Notes: generated by a model from the letters alone, not told the origin. Shown: positions 5,823-11,691, numbered from the stretch's first letter. The stretch: DNA of 11,691 nt from Pseudomonadota bacterium (GCA_021802595.1 JAJZRT010000055.1:1-11691); one strand, 5' to 3'. Translations and numbers: made by a program.

Positions 5823-5993
5823 ATGAAAAGCATTCTGCAAGCTGCCCTGTTCACCTCCCTGCTCGCCTCGTTCTCGGCCTTTGCCCATCATCCTGCCGAG
5901 GACATCGTCGATGAAGAGACCTGGCTGATGATCGACGAGAACGTCGCCGACACGCCGCATGCCGACCTGGTGTTCGACGACATGGGGAACTAA
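5823..5993 (+). CDS. Small secreted acidic peptide, 56 residues, unknown function
   Basis: ATG at 5823 follows AAGGA (5810-5814) at good spacing. Residues 1-21 form a textbook signal peptide (MKSILQAALFTSLLASFSAFA), with cleavage before HHPAED. The 35-residue mature peptide has 11 Asp/Glu and no Lys or Arg, and it contains HHP, DEETWLMIDE, ADTPHADL and FDDMG. The signal peptide, ribosome site and clean TAA make it a real gene despite its size. I do not recognise the family. The His residues plus acidic clusters could bind a metal ion or a basic partner such as the Gly/Lys-repeat protein, but this is speculation. It has its own upstream region after the terminator, so it is probably a separate transcript. 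Confidence 0.75.
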   Translation: MKSILQAALFTSLLASFSAFAHHPAEDIVDEETWLMIDENVADTPHADLVFDDMGN

Positions 5994-6051
5994 GGAGGGC
6001 AGGCAAGCCGGCACCTGGCCATCGCGCCCGAGTGCCGCCTGCAGCGATCCG

Positions 6052-6090
6052 GGCCGGCCCCGTGGCGGATATTCCACCACAGGGCCGGCC
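6052..6090. terminator. Long hairpin between convergent genes, probable bidirectional stop
   Basis: Arms 6052-6068 and 6074-6090 pair over 17 positions around a 5-base loop. As minus-strand RNA, all 17 pair with two G-U wobbles; as plus-strand RNA there are two C-A mismatches. It lies between the small peptide gene (plus) and queD (minus), 31 bases past the queD stop. Neither side has a strong T-run (TCTTTG on the plus strand), so termination is probable but not certain. Confidence 0.5.
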
Positions 6091-6121
6091 TCTTTGCGCC
6101 GCGGCCGCAGAATCCCCGGGC

Positions 6122-6475
6122 TCAGCCGCGATAGGTGCAGCCCGAGTCGTGGTTTTCCATGACGCTGACCGCGCTCAGTCCGGGCAGCGCCGGCTTGAGC
6201 TGCCGCCACAGCCACACGGCGAGATTCTCGCTGGTGGGATTGTCCAGCCCGGCAATGTCGTTGAGGAAACGGTGATCGAGCGTCTGGTGGATCGGCTGCC
6301 AGACTGCCTCGATGTCGGCAAAGTCGAGCACCCAGCCGAGCACGGGATCGACCTCGCCACTGACAGTCAGCTCGACCTTGAACGAATGCCCGTGCAGCCG
6401 GGAGCAGGGATGCGATTCGGGCAAGGCGGGCAGGCGGCGCGCGCACTGGAGATGAAAGATGCGGAAGATGTCCAT
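6122..6475 (-). CDS. queD: 6-carboxy-5,6,7,8-tetrahydropterin synthase (QueD)
   Basis: A 117-residue cytoplasmic enzyme of the 6-pyruvoyl-tetrahydropterin synthase fold. It converts 7,8-dihydroneopterin triphosphate to 6-carboxytetrahydropterin, the second step to preQ0 and queuosine. The match to QueD runs full length: catalytic C24 in HPCSRLHGHSF, zinc ligands H28 and H30, GWVLDFADI, H68 in LDHRFLND, NPTSENLA, and E107 near the C-terminal GCTYRG. One expected zinc ligand is missing: where E. coli QueD has AAHRLP (H16), this protein has CARRLP with R13. H8 is nearby and might compensate. The start MDIF is chosen by homology; upstream alternatives at 6484 (ATG) and 6505 (GTG) exist and none has a clear Shine-Dalgarno. 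No other queuosine gene is in view. Confidence 0.93.
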   Translation of the reverse strand: MDIFRIFHLQCARRLPALPESHPCSRLHGHSFKVELTVSGEVDPVLGWVLDFADIEAVWQPIHQTLDHRFLNDIAGLDNPTSENLAVWLWRQLKPALPGLSAVSVMENHDSGCTYRG

Positions 6476-6582
6476 GCGCGGCATTTTCGCGCATGTCGCA
6501 GCCACTGGCTACGCGCCCGCTATCGGCCCCCCTCCTCCGCGGATAAACTATGCGCCAGTCCTGTCCGCTGCGGAGCGATTTC

Positions 6583-7029
6583 ATGTCAATGTATCGTCTG
6601 TCGGGTGCGGTGCTTGCCGCGTTCATGCTGCTGCCTATCCAGGCCTGTTCCCCGGACAGGGGCCCCACCCTGAGCGCGCCCGATGCCTATGCGCAGGCCC
6701 GGGCAGGCAAACTCACGCTGATCGATGTGCGCACCCCCGACGAATGGCGGAAAACCGGTGTCGCCCAGGGCGCGCTGCGTATCGACATGACAAACGCCCA
6801 GGGGGAGAGCGGATTCATCCGGCAGGTCGAAACGGCGCTGGGCGGAAACCGGCACCTGCCGGTCGGCCTGATCGGCCTTGCGGGCAATCGCTCGGCCAAT
6901 GCCCAGAACGTGCTGCGCAAGGCCGGCTTCACCCGGGTCTACAACGTCAAGGAAGGCATGCTGGGAGGCAGCGCCGGGCCGGGCTGGATTGCACGCAAGC
7001 TGCCCGTCGACCCCTGCCCGCGCTGCTGA
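6583..7029 (+). CDS. Rhodanese-fold predicted lipoprotein lacking the catalytic cysteine
   Basis: A 148-residue protein starting at ATG 6583 with GGAG at 6572-6575; an upstream in-frame ATG at 6550 would spoil the signal sequence. Residues 1-21 are hydrophobic and end PIQA|C22, a lipobox-like site, so it is probably a lipoprotein anchored by C22. A rhodanese domain follows: LTLIDVRTPDEW (44-55), then GLAGNRSANAQ (98-108) and VYNVKEGMLGG (119-129). Active rhodaneses have CxxGxRS; here position 98 is Gly (codon GGC, one base from the Cys codon TGC), so persulfide transfer by the usual Cys is not possible. The protein ends in C145-P-R-C148, an unusual C-terminal CxxC. It might act as a sulfur- or ligand-binding or regulatory protein. 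It is divergent from queD and converges on the cysteine-rich gene with a 16-base gap. Confidence 0.88.
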   Translation: MSMYRLSGAVLAAFMLLPIQACSPDRGPTLSAPDAYAQARAGKLTLIDVRTPDEWRKTGVAQGALRIDMTNAQGESGFIRQVETALGGNRHLPVGLIGLAGNRSANAQNVLRKAGFTRVYNVKEGMLGGSAGPGWIARKLPVDPCPRC

Positions 7030-7045
7030 AGGCCGGCCGGCACGT

Positions 7046-7273
7046 TCACCCCCGACAACAGTCGCCCGGCTTGCCGCCGGCCAGCTGGATGGGCGGACAG
7101 GGCACCGTGCCGTAGGAACAGAATACGCAGCAGTCTCCCGGCTTCGGTTTCAGCACCGTGTGGCACGCCGCGCACTCGTAGAACCACTGGCAGGCGTCGG
7201 TAGGCATGGTCTCGGTTTCGACATGGCCACAGACGGGACAGGTCAGGCTCGACTCAAGGATCACCTCACGCAC
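7046..7273 (-). CDS. GDCCVxC-type small cysteine-rich protein
   Basis: A 75-residue protein starting at GTG 7273, supported by an excellent AGGAGGT six bases upstream. It has 11 Cys: C12-x2-C15 and C34-x2-C37 form a zinc-ribbon-like set, with C28 between them. KPGDCCVFCSYGTVPCPPIQ (44-63) is the signature of the GDCCVxC family, some members of which are selenoproteins; here all positions are ordinary Cys codons. A second KPGDCC (68-73) ends the protein. No signal peptide is seen, so it is cytoplasmic. The function is unknown; thiol/metal binding or electron transfer is plausible. It is the last gene of the rubrerythrin-rubredoxin-reductase set, 80 bases after the reductase, so a role in peroxide or metal stress is inferred from position. 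Confidence 0.9.
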   Translation of the reverse strand: MREVILESSLTCPVCGHVETETMPTDACQWFYECAACHTVLKPKPGDCCVFCSYGTVPCPPIQLAGGKPGDCCRG

Positions 7274-7353
7274 GGGGACACCTCCTCTTTAATGTACTCG
7301 GCACAAGCGGGCGCGCACCCTGCACGCGACCACTGCAGACCTCAGTCCGGGCC

Positions 7354-8490
7354 CTAAGCCGCAAGGTCCTTCACCAGCGCATTGCGGCGTCCGGTTTCGC
7401 TGCCGGTCAGCGCAAAGCCCTGCAGGCGGCCGCTGTCGTCCACGTGCAGCGCGCAGATGCCTGTATCGCTGCATTCCACCCGCCAGCCACCCGCTGCGCC
7501 GATCCTGGGCGGCAGCACGGCGACCGGATGGGCGGGCGTCTTCACCATCACCGGCATCGCCGGATAGACGACCGGCGTCGGCGTTCCGGTGAGCGTTGCG
7601 GCGAGCGCACGCGCCTGCACCATCAGCGGCTGCACATAGGGCAGGTTGAGGCCGTCGACTTCGGCGCAATCGCCCATCGCGTATACGTTCGGCGCACTGG
7701 TCTCCAGCAGGCGGCCGGTCTGGATACCGCGCCCGACCCGGATACCGGCGGCCTGCGCCAGTTGGGTACGCGGCCTGAGGCCGATCGCGGAGAGCACGAC
7801 ATCGGCCACGATGGCTTCGCCGTTGTCGAGTTCGATCCGATAGCCGTCAGCGGTTCGCTCGACGCTTTTCCCGCTGCGCCCGAAATGCCAGTTCACCCCC
7901 AGCGCAGCGAGCCTCTCGGCCAGCCGCTGGCCCGCCTCGACCGGCAGCAGGCGCTCCAGCGGCCACGCGCCGAGGTGCACCACGTCGACCGCGAAGCCGG
8001 CATGTGCGAGGTCGTTGGCGAACTCGCAGCCGATCAGGCCGCCGCCGAGCACGGCGACGCGCTGCCTGCCGTCGAGCGCGCTGCGGAAGGCGGTGTAATC
8101 GGCCAGGTCGTTCACCGCCAGCACGCCTGCCGCGCCGCTGCCGGTGAGGCCATGCGGAAACGGGTCGGCACCGAGTGCGAGCACCAGCCTGTCGTATTCC
8201 AGTTCGCCGTTTCCGGTGCGGATGCGCCGGCCCTGCACGTCGATTGCGGTGACGCGGGTGTACGCCAGTACCGTCGCGTTCAGGTCGGCCGCCATTTTCT
8301 CTGCGCTGGCACCCGCCAGCGCAGCCGCCGTCCTGCCCGCGGCGAGCGCGTTCGACAGGTTGGGCTTGGAATAGAACGTGCCGTCGTCCGCAGTGACCAG
8401 CGTGACCGGTGTTTCCGCATCACGCTTGCGGATTTCCTTCAGCAGCGTATAGCCGGCGAGGCCGGTGCCTACGATGACGATGGGGGACAT
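7354..8490 (-). CDS. Rubredoxin-NAD(+) reductase (FAD-dependent)
   Basis: A 378-residue cytoplasmic flavoprotein, the length of NorW and rubredoxin reductases. It has an N-terminal FAD-binding GTGLAG (8-13), a TFYSKPNLSNAL segment (38-49) typical of this subfamily, an NAD-binding GGGLIG (149-154) and a second FAD motif NVYAMGDCAE (268-277). Family knowledge: these enzymes pass electrons from NADH to rubredoxin or flavorubredoxin. A rubredoxin gene lies 60 bases upstream and a rubrerythrin gene before that, which makes rubredoxin reductase more likely than nitrite or ferredoxin reductase. It starts at ATG 8490 with GGAG just upstream and ends in TAG. It probably belongs to the rubrerythrin operon. 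Confidence 0.93.
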   Translation of the reverse strand: MSPIVIVGTGLAGYTLLKEIRKRDAETPVTLVTADDGTFYSKPNLSNALAAGRTAAALAGASAEKMAADLNATVLAYTRVTAIDVQGRRIRTGNGELEYDRLVLALGADPFPHGLTGSGAAGVLAVNDLADYTAFRSALDGRQRVAVLGGGLIGCEFANDLAHAGFAVDVVHLGAWPLERLLPVEAGQRLAERLAALGVNWHFGRSGKSVERTADGYRIELDNGEAIVADVVLSAIGLRPRTQLAQAAGIRVGRGIQTGRLLETSAPNVYAMGDCAEVDGLNLPYVQPLMVQARALAATLTGTPTPVVYPAMPVMVKTPAHPVAVLPPRIGAAGGWRVECSDTGICALHVDDSGRLQGFALTGSETGRRNALVKDLAA

Positions 8491-8550
8491 GAGAGACTCC
8501 TGTGTCGCTTGAGGAGGCGCGCATCCCGCGCACCCCGCGGTTGGACCTGA

Positions 8551-8724
8551 TCAGGCCGCTTCGATTTCGACCATCTCGAAATCAGCCTTGGACACGCCGC
8601 AGTCCGGGCATTCCCATTCCGCCGGCACGTCCTCCCAGCGGGTGCCGGGAGCGATGCCGTGTTCCGGATCGCCTCTGGATTCGTCGTAGATGTAACCGCA
8701 AACGATGCATTGCCACGCTTTCAT
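8551..8724 (-). CDS. Rubredoxin
   Basis: A 57-residue electron carrier with a single Fe(Cys)4 site: C6-x2-C9-GYIY and C39-PD-C42-GVSKADFE, with the aromatic core residues W4, Y11, Y13, W30 and W37. This is the standard rubredoxin size and pattern. The start MKAWQC at 8724 has AAGGAAG upstream; the six-codon TTG extension is not needed. It lies 42 bases after rubrerythrin and 60 bases before the reductase. Here it should shuttle electrons from the reductase to the rubrerythrin, which lacks its own rubredoxin domain. Confidence 0.97.
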   Translation of the reverse strand: MKAWQCIVCGYIYDESRGDPEHGIAPGTRWEDVPAEWECPDCGVSKADFEMVEIEAA

Positions 8725-8766
8725 GATGCTTCCTTTCAACAAGTCAAATTGTGTTCGATGGTCCGC

Positions 8767-9240
8767 TCAGGCGGCAATCGCGTCTTTTTGCGCCTGGTAG
8801 TGTTTCGCGTGCTTTTCTTCCACCTTGGCCAGCGCTGCGAAGCGCTTGGCGGCCTTTTCCAGCACGGCCCTGAACATCTCGGCGTGTTCCCTCGATTCGG
8901 CGATCTGCTCGTCGATCTCGGCCACCGCGGCGCTGTTGCCCTCCACCATCGCCTCGTGGCGGAACTTCGGATACATCTCGGTGTACTCGTGGGTTTCGCC
9001 ATCGATCGCGTATTGCAGGCACTTGGCCGGCGTCATGGTCTCGTCGGCGAAGAGCAATTCGGCATGGCCGAAGGCGTGCAGCATTTCCTGCGCGGCGGTG
9101 TCCTCGAACACCTTGGCGCTGACTTCGTCGCCGGCCTTGCGGCACTGGCGTGCGAACCACAGGTACTTGATGTGGGCCATCGACTCGCCGGCAAAGGCGG
9201 CTTCGAGGTTCTGGATGGTGGGGGACTTGGTGTTCTGCAT
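8767..9240 (-). CDS. Rubrerythrin lacking the rubredoxin domain
   Basis: A 157-residue cytoplasmic di-iron protein that reduces hydrogen peroxide to water using electrons from rubredoxin. Four-helix ferritin-like fold with the expected metal ligands: E19 (AGES), E52 and H55 (QEMLH), E82 and E85 (GETHEYTEMYPKF), and E141 with H144 (VEEKH). Classical rubrerythrins of about 190 residues end in a Cys4 rubredoxin-like domain; here there is none, and a separate rubredoxin gene follows. Compared with the classical protein, about 25 extra residues lie between TEMYP and the last ExxH motif (including a second EH-containing stretch, 114-123), so the last helical part is longer than usual. It is the first gene of the operon. 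Its Shine-Dalgarno (AGGAG, complement of 9247-9251) sits in an inverted repeat. Confidence 0.94.
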   Translation of the reverse strand: MQNTKSPTIQNLEAAFAGESMAHIKYLWFARQCRKAGDEVSAKVFEDTAAQEMLHAFGHAELLFADETMTPAKCLQYAIDGETHEYTEMYPKFRHEAMVEGNSAAVAEIDEQIAESREHAEMFRAVLEKAAKRFAALAKVEEKHAKHYQAQKDAIAA

Positions 9241-9243
9241 GAT

Positions 9244-9289
9244 TCGCTCCTGTTCGGTTGATTTGCAATGTCAATCAAGACAGGAGCGA
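9244..9289 (-). promoter_or_regulatory. Inverted repeat enclosing the rubrerythrin ribosome binding site
   Basis: Outer arms of 10 bp (9244-9253 and 9280-9289, perfect), an asymmetric internal loop, inner arms TTGATT/AATCAA (9258-9263 and 9273-9278) and a 9-base loop. On the minus-strand RNA the outer arm nearest the start contains the whole AGGAG, so folding would mask it. A -10-like TAATAT (complement of 9289-9294) would put the start near 9282. If that promoter is used, most of the left arm is not transcribed and the repeat would be an operator instead. Confidence 0.6.
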
Positions 9290-9301
9290 TATTAGAGAAT
9301 G

Positions 9302-9355
9302 TCGATAAATCGATCTAACGGATAATCTTGATTGTCATGATTGATGGGATCAATC
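9302..9355. promoter_or_regulatory. Two further dyads upstream of rubrerythrin
   Basis: TCGAT-AA-ATCGA (9302-9313) and GATTGAT-GGG-ATCAATC (9339-9355) lie in the 151-base gap between the nucleotidase-like gene and rubrerythrin. The second resembles an FNR box (TTGAT...ATCAA) but has a 3-base instead of a 4-base centre. They may be regulator sites for the redox operon, or the second may be a weak hairpin after the upstream gene. No classical terminator is visible here. Confidence 0.35.
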
Positions 9356-9391
9356 GCCCCACCCAACCCGGACGGCAGGCCGGGGGACGCA

Positions 9392-11491
9392 TCAGACGCC
9401 GCCGTTCCAGACCTGGGGCTGGTACGACACCGGCTTGCGTCCGGGATTGCTGAACTGCACAGACACGCTGGCCGTGCCACCCGGCGGCAGCGTGGGCAGG
9501 CGCACGAAGGGCTGGCCATACCAGTCGCCCTGCGCGTTGGTCAGGCGTATCGACGCGTCCAGCTCGGTCAGCACTAGCCGCAGCGGCGCAGCCAGCGTCG
9601 TGCCGCCCGGATTGTGCACCGCGATGATGCCGCTGTAGAGGCCGCTTGCGGCATCGTAGGTCAGGCTGCCCGCATGGATGTCCACCTTGTCCGTCACGTT
9701 GGCCATCAGCGGCTGCACTGCCTGCTGTTGCGGCCACAGCGGCGTTGCCGCCGAGTCGGTGACGATCGCCCGCCCCGGCGCCGCGATCCGGCCCTCCGCC
9801 AGCAGTTCGGAAAACAGCCCCTGCACCGACCAGGCTTCGCCGGTCGCCGGGTTGAGCAAGGGTACCACGCCGGAAAATCCGCCATAGCTGCACAGCACAT
9901 CGCTGCCGTCCATCGGCCGCTGACATCCTGCAACGCTCAGCGTATCCGTGGGCGCGATGGGTCGGCCGTCGGCACGCCATAGGGACTGCACGCGTGCGTC
10001 ATCGGGCGCGCCCAGGTCGATCTGCATGCCGAGCCCGGCCCAGCCGTCCGTCCAGCCGCCATGCTGCGCGAACGCATCGGGCGAAAACACGCTGGCGAGA
10101 TTGCTTTCGACGATCTGTCGCAAGCGCGTGCCGTCGACCTCGCCGACCGCCATGCTGTAGGGCACGGGAAAATAGCGGTACACGTCTTCCACCGTCAGAT
10201 CGCCGCTGGCCACGTGTTCGTCCTCGTACTGCTCGCCGGGCGCGATCACCGCATCGAAGCGGAAGCCCGGCGTCAGTGCCAGGTCGGTTCGAGCATACTC
10301 TCGCAGCGCTTCGCTCCAGGCATCGTTGAAGCTCGACTCCAGCGCGTTGCGCCGGTCCAGGGGCGCATCGACGTGGCCGACCACGGCATCGATCGGCACA
10401 TCGAGCGTGAGCGACAGCGCCCGGCTCGGCAAGCTGATCGGCGCGTCCAGCTTGCCGTCATGGTCGGCATCGGCGAGGAACGGCGCACGGGCACGGGCCA
10501 CCAGCGCCTTCACCGCCGGGTCTTCCGGCAGATCGGGCGTGACCGGCAGCATCGTCCAGTCGAAGATGGGCCGCCGCCCCGGCTCGACCGTCACGCGCAT
10601 CCGGCCCAGCCAGCCATCGTTGCCCGCCTCCACCACGCGCGCCCCGCTTTTGCCATTGAGCGGCACGAAGATCGCCTCATGGGTGTGGGCGGAAAAAAAT
10701 ACGTCGACGCTGCCCGGCTGGATCACGTCGGCGAGCCGCGCATCCTTGTGGATGCCCAGTTCGCTCATCACCACGACCAGCTGGGCCCCTGCGCTCCGCA
10801 ACTGAGCGGCGTTGACGTTCACGTAGTCGCGATAGGCCACCTCGCCCGACAGGAAATGCATGCCGACCGCCAGCATGCGGTGCATTTCCGGCACGATGTC
10901 GGAGGTGATGCCGATGAAGCCGACGCGGACGCCGCCTATCGTCATCATCCGCGTCGCCGGCATCAGCGGCTGGCCGGCCTTGGGCCCCATCGTCAGGGTG
11001 ACGTTGCCGCCCAACTCCGGAAAGGCCGGACGCTTGATCGCCAGGCCGGTCGCCATTTCCAGCATGCGCCTCTCCAGCGGCGTGGGCGAACCGTAGCGCA
11101 GCCGCGTCACCGCAGGCCCGTAGGCAAAATCCCAGTTGCCCGGCACCCCGATGTCGATGCCCAGCGCGTCGACTGGATCGACGATCGCGTTGCCGTCGGT
11201 GAACAGCGCCTCGACGCCGCCGTGATAGGTGTCGCCGACGTTCATCAGCACGCTCTCCGGCCAGGCCGTGCGCTGCTGCTTGATCAGCGTCGCCAGACGG
11301 GCAAGCCCACCGCGCTCGGCCAGGTGCGTCGTCGCGCCTGGCTGTCCCGCCGTCTCCGCAACCCGGTCGGTGTGCGCGGTCAGATGGGCATGCAGATCGT
11401 TGTAATGCAGGAACGTCACGGTAGCCGCCTGCGCCGCGGCGGCGAGGCTGGTTAACACGAACGCGACGAGGGCCATCCAGGCGCGGGACAC
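9392..11491 (-). CDS. SoxB-like exported metallophosphatase/5'-nucleotidase family protein
   Basis: A 699-residue protein starting at GTG 11491 (GAGGAGA upstream) with a signal peptide ending near AQA|ATV (residue 22). The metallophosphatase domain (about 24-330) shows the family motifs D32-x-H34 (NDLHAH), GDTYHGG (D87), GNWDFAYG (N119), SELG (E244) and SAHTHE (H269, H271). A 5'-nucleotidase C-terminal domain follows (about 360-575), then about 100 residues that look like an Ig-like beta-sandwich (HNPGGTTL, PPGGTASVSVQFSNPGRKP). The catalytic His of UshA-type GNHE is replaced by Trp, as in the SoxB branch, and the His usually in S/T-H-x-G is Glu here. SoxB hydrolyses sulfonates from SoxYZ in the periplasm, but no other sox gene is in view and length and residues differ, so the substrate is unknown. 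It is preceded by a small gene 26 bases upstream. Confidence 0.85.
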   Translation of the reverse strand: MSRAWMALVAFVLTSLAAAAQAATVTFLHYNDLHAHLTAHTDRVAETAGQPGATTHLAERGGLARLATLIKQQRTAWPESVLMNVGDTYHGGVEALFTDGNAIVDPVDALGIDIGVPGNWDFAYGPAVTRLRYGSPTPLERRMLEMATGLAIKRPAFPELGGNVTLTMGPKAGQPLMPATRMMTIGGVRVGFIGITSDIVPEMHRMLAVGMHFLSGEVAYRDYVNVNAAQLRSAGAQLVVVMSELGIHKDARLADVIQPGSVDVFFSAHTHEAIFVPLNGKSGARVVEAGNDGWLGRMRVTVEPGRRPIFDWTMLPVTPDLPEDPAVKALVARARAPFLADADHDGKLDAPISLPSRALSLTLDVPIDAVVGHVDAPLDRRNALESSFNDAWSEALREYARTDLALTPGFRFDAVIAPGEQYEDEHVASGDLTVEDVYRYFPVPYSMAVGEVDGTRLRQIVESNLASVFSPDAFAQHGGWTDGWAGLGMQIDLGAPDDARVQSLWRADGRPIAPTDTLSVAGCQRPMDGSDVLCSYGGFSGVVPLLNPATGEAWSVQGLFSELLAEGRIAAPGRAIVTDSAATPLWPQQQAVQPLMANVTDKVDIHAGSLTYDAASGLYSGIIAVHNPGGTTLAAPLRLVLTELDASIRLTNAQGDWYGQPFVRLPTLPPGGTASVSVQFSNPGRKPVSYQPQVWNGGV

Positions 11492-11517
11492 GGCGCTCTC
11501 CTCAGGTTGATATGGGT

Positions 11518-11691
11518 TCAGCGATGACCGAATGGGCGGCTTCCCATACGCGCCTGCATCCTGCCCTGCATCGCCTCACGGTAGGGTTGCATCTTCGCGC
11601 GCGCAGCGGCCTGCTTGGCGGCCTGCTCCTCCGGCGTCAACGCGCCCCAGGCAGCCTGCTTCTGCTGTGCTTCGGTCTTGGCCATGGCCTT
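11518..11691 (-). CDS. C-terminal part of a small charged protein (runs off right edge)
   Basis: The final 57 residues before a TGA (11518-11520) are visible. They are rich in Ala, Gln, Lys and Arg, with WGALTPEEQAAKQAAARAKM and a Met/Arg/Gln-rich tail, probably helical and basic. I do not recognise a family. A Met three codons inside the edge could be a start, making a 55-residue protein, but no ribosome site is visible. The 26-base gap to the nucleotidase-like gene suggests an operon. Confidence 0.6.
   Translation of the reverse strand, partial: KAMAKTEAQQKQAAWGALTPEEQAAKQAAARAKMQPYREAMQGRMQARMGSRPFGHR

Noticed and set aside
7031..7040. GGCCGGCC palindrome between convergent genes as a terminator
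   Set aside because: Too short, no loop and no T-run; it is a self-complementary GC block only.
9258..9271. FNR box inside the rubrerythrin leader
   Set aside because: TTGAT-TTGC-AATGT matches only the left half site; the symmetry is better explained by the larger inverted repeat.
9328..9341. FNR box TTGAT-TGTC-ATGAT upstream of rubrerythrin
   Set aside because: The right half site has two mismatches of five and there is no supporting promoter position.
9360..9391. Terminator after the SoxB-like gene
   Set aside because: Only a 5-bp CCCGG/CCGGG pairing and no T-run on the minus strand.
10061..11455. A 464-codon open frame antisense to the SoxB-like gene
   Set aside because: Composition is His/Arg/Ala-rich shadow sequence without motifs; the opposite strand has clear family motifs.

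Overview
The window is GC-rich DNA with dense, mostly proteobacterial-type genes. FNR-like regulation, a queuosine enzyme, a rubrerythrin/rubredoxin redox operon and outer-membrane beta-barrels together suggest a Gram-negative beta- or gammaproteobacterium with a microaerobic or facultatively anaerobic lifestyle. This assignment is inferred from gene content only. I see no tRNA, rRNA, CRISPR array, transposase or integrase.

Left part (1-1242): the 5' end of an ArsR-family repressor runs off the left edge on the minus strand. It is divergent from a CRP/FNR-family regulator (377-1078). That regulator has FNR-like DNA-reading residues, a modified FNR-like cysteine set, and a possible 19-codon upstream ORF that overlaps its start codon. 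Just after it lies a perfect 18-bp palindrome with the core TTGAC-N4-GTCAA, in the promoter of the next gene.

Middle left (1243-5993, plus strand): a run of exported proteins. It opens with an 898-residue outer-membrane protein that appears to hold three beta-barrels in tandem. Next come a 374-residue exported protein with a Gly/Lys pentapeptide repeat, a 107-residue His/Gly/Ser-rich exported protein that shares motifs with it, a strong intrinsic terminator, and a 56-residue gene for a small acidic secreted peptide. The leader of the 374-residue protein gene can fold in two mutually exclusive ways. None of these proteins has a function I can name. They are the best candidates for an undescribed surface system, possibly controlled by the adjacent FNR-like protein.

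Middle right (6052-7029): queD on the minus strand (queuosine/7-deazaguanine pathway) has Arg where a zinc-binding His is expected. Divergent from it is a predicted lipoprotein with a rhodanese fold whose catalytic Cys is replaced by Gly.

Right part (7046-9289, minus strand): a likely four-gene redox operon in the order rubrerythrin, rubredoxin, rubredoxin-NAD reductase, GDCCVxC-type cysteine-rich protein. The inferred electron path is NADH to reductase to rubredoxin to rubrerythrin to hydrogen peroxide. The rubrerythrin lacks its usual C-terminal rubredoxin domain, which is supplied by the neighbouring gene. Its ribosome binding site lies inside an inverted repeat.

Right edge (9392-11691, minus strand): a SoxB-like member of the 5'-nucleotidase/metallophosphatase family with unusual metal-site residues and an extra Ig-like C-terminal domain, preceded by the end of a small charged protein that runs off the window.
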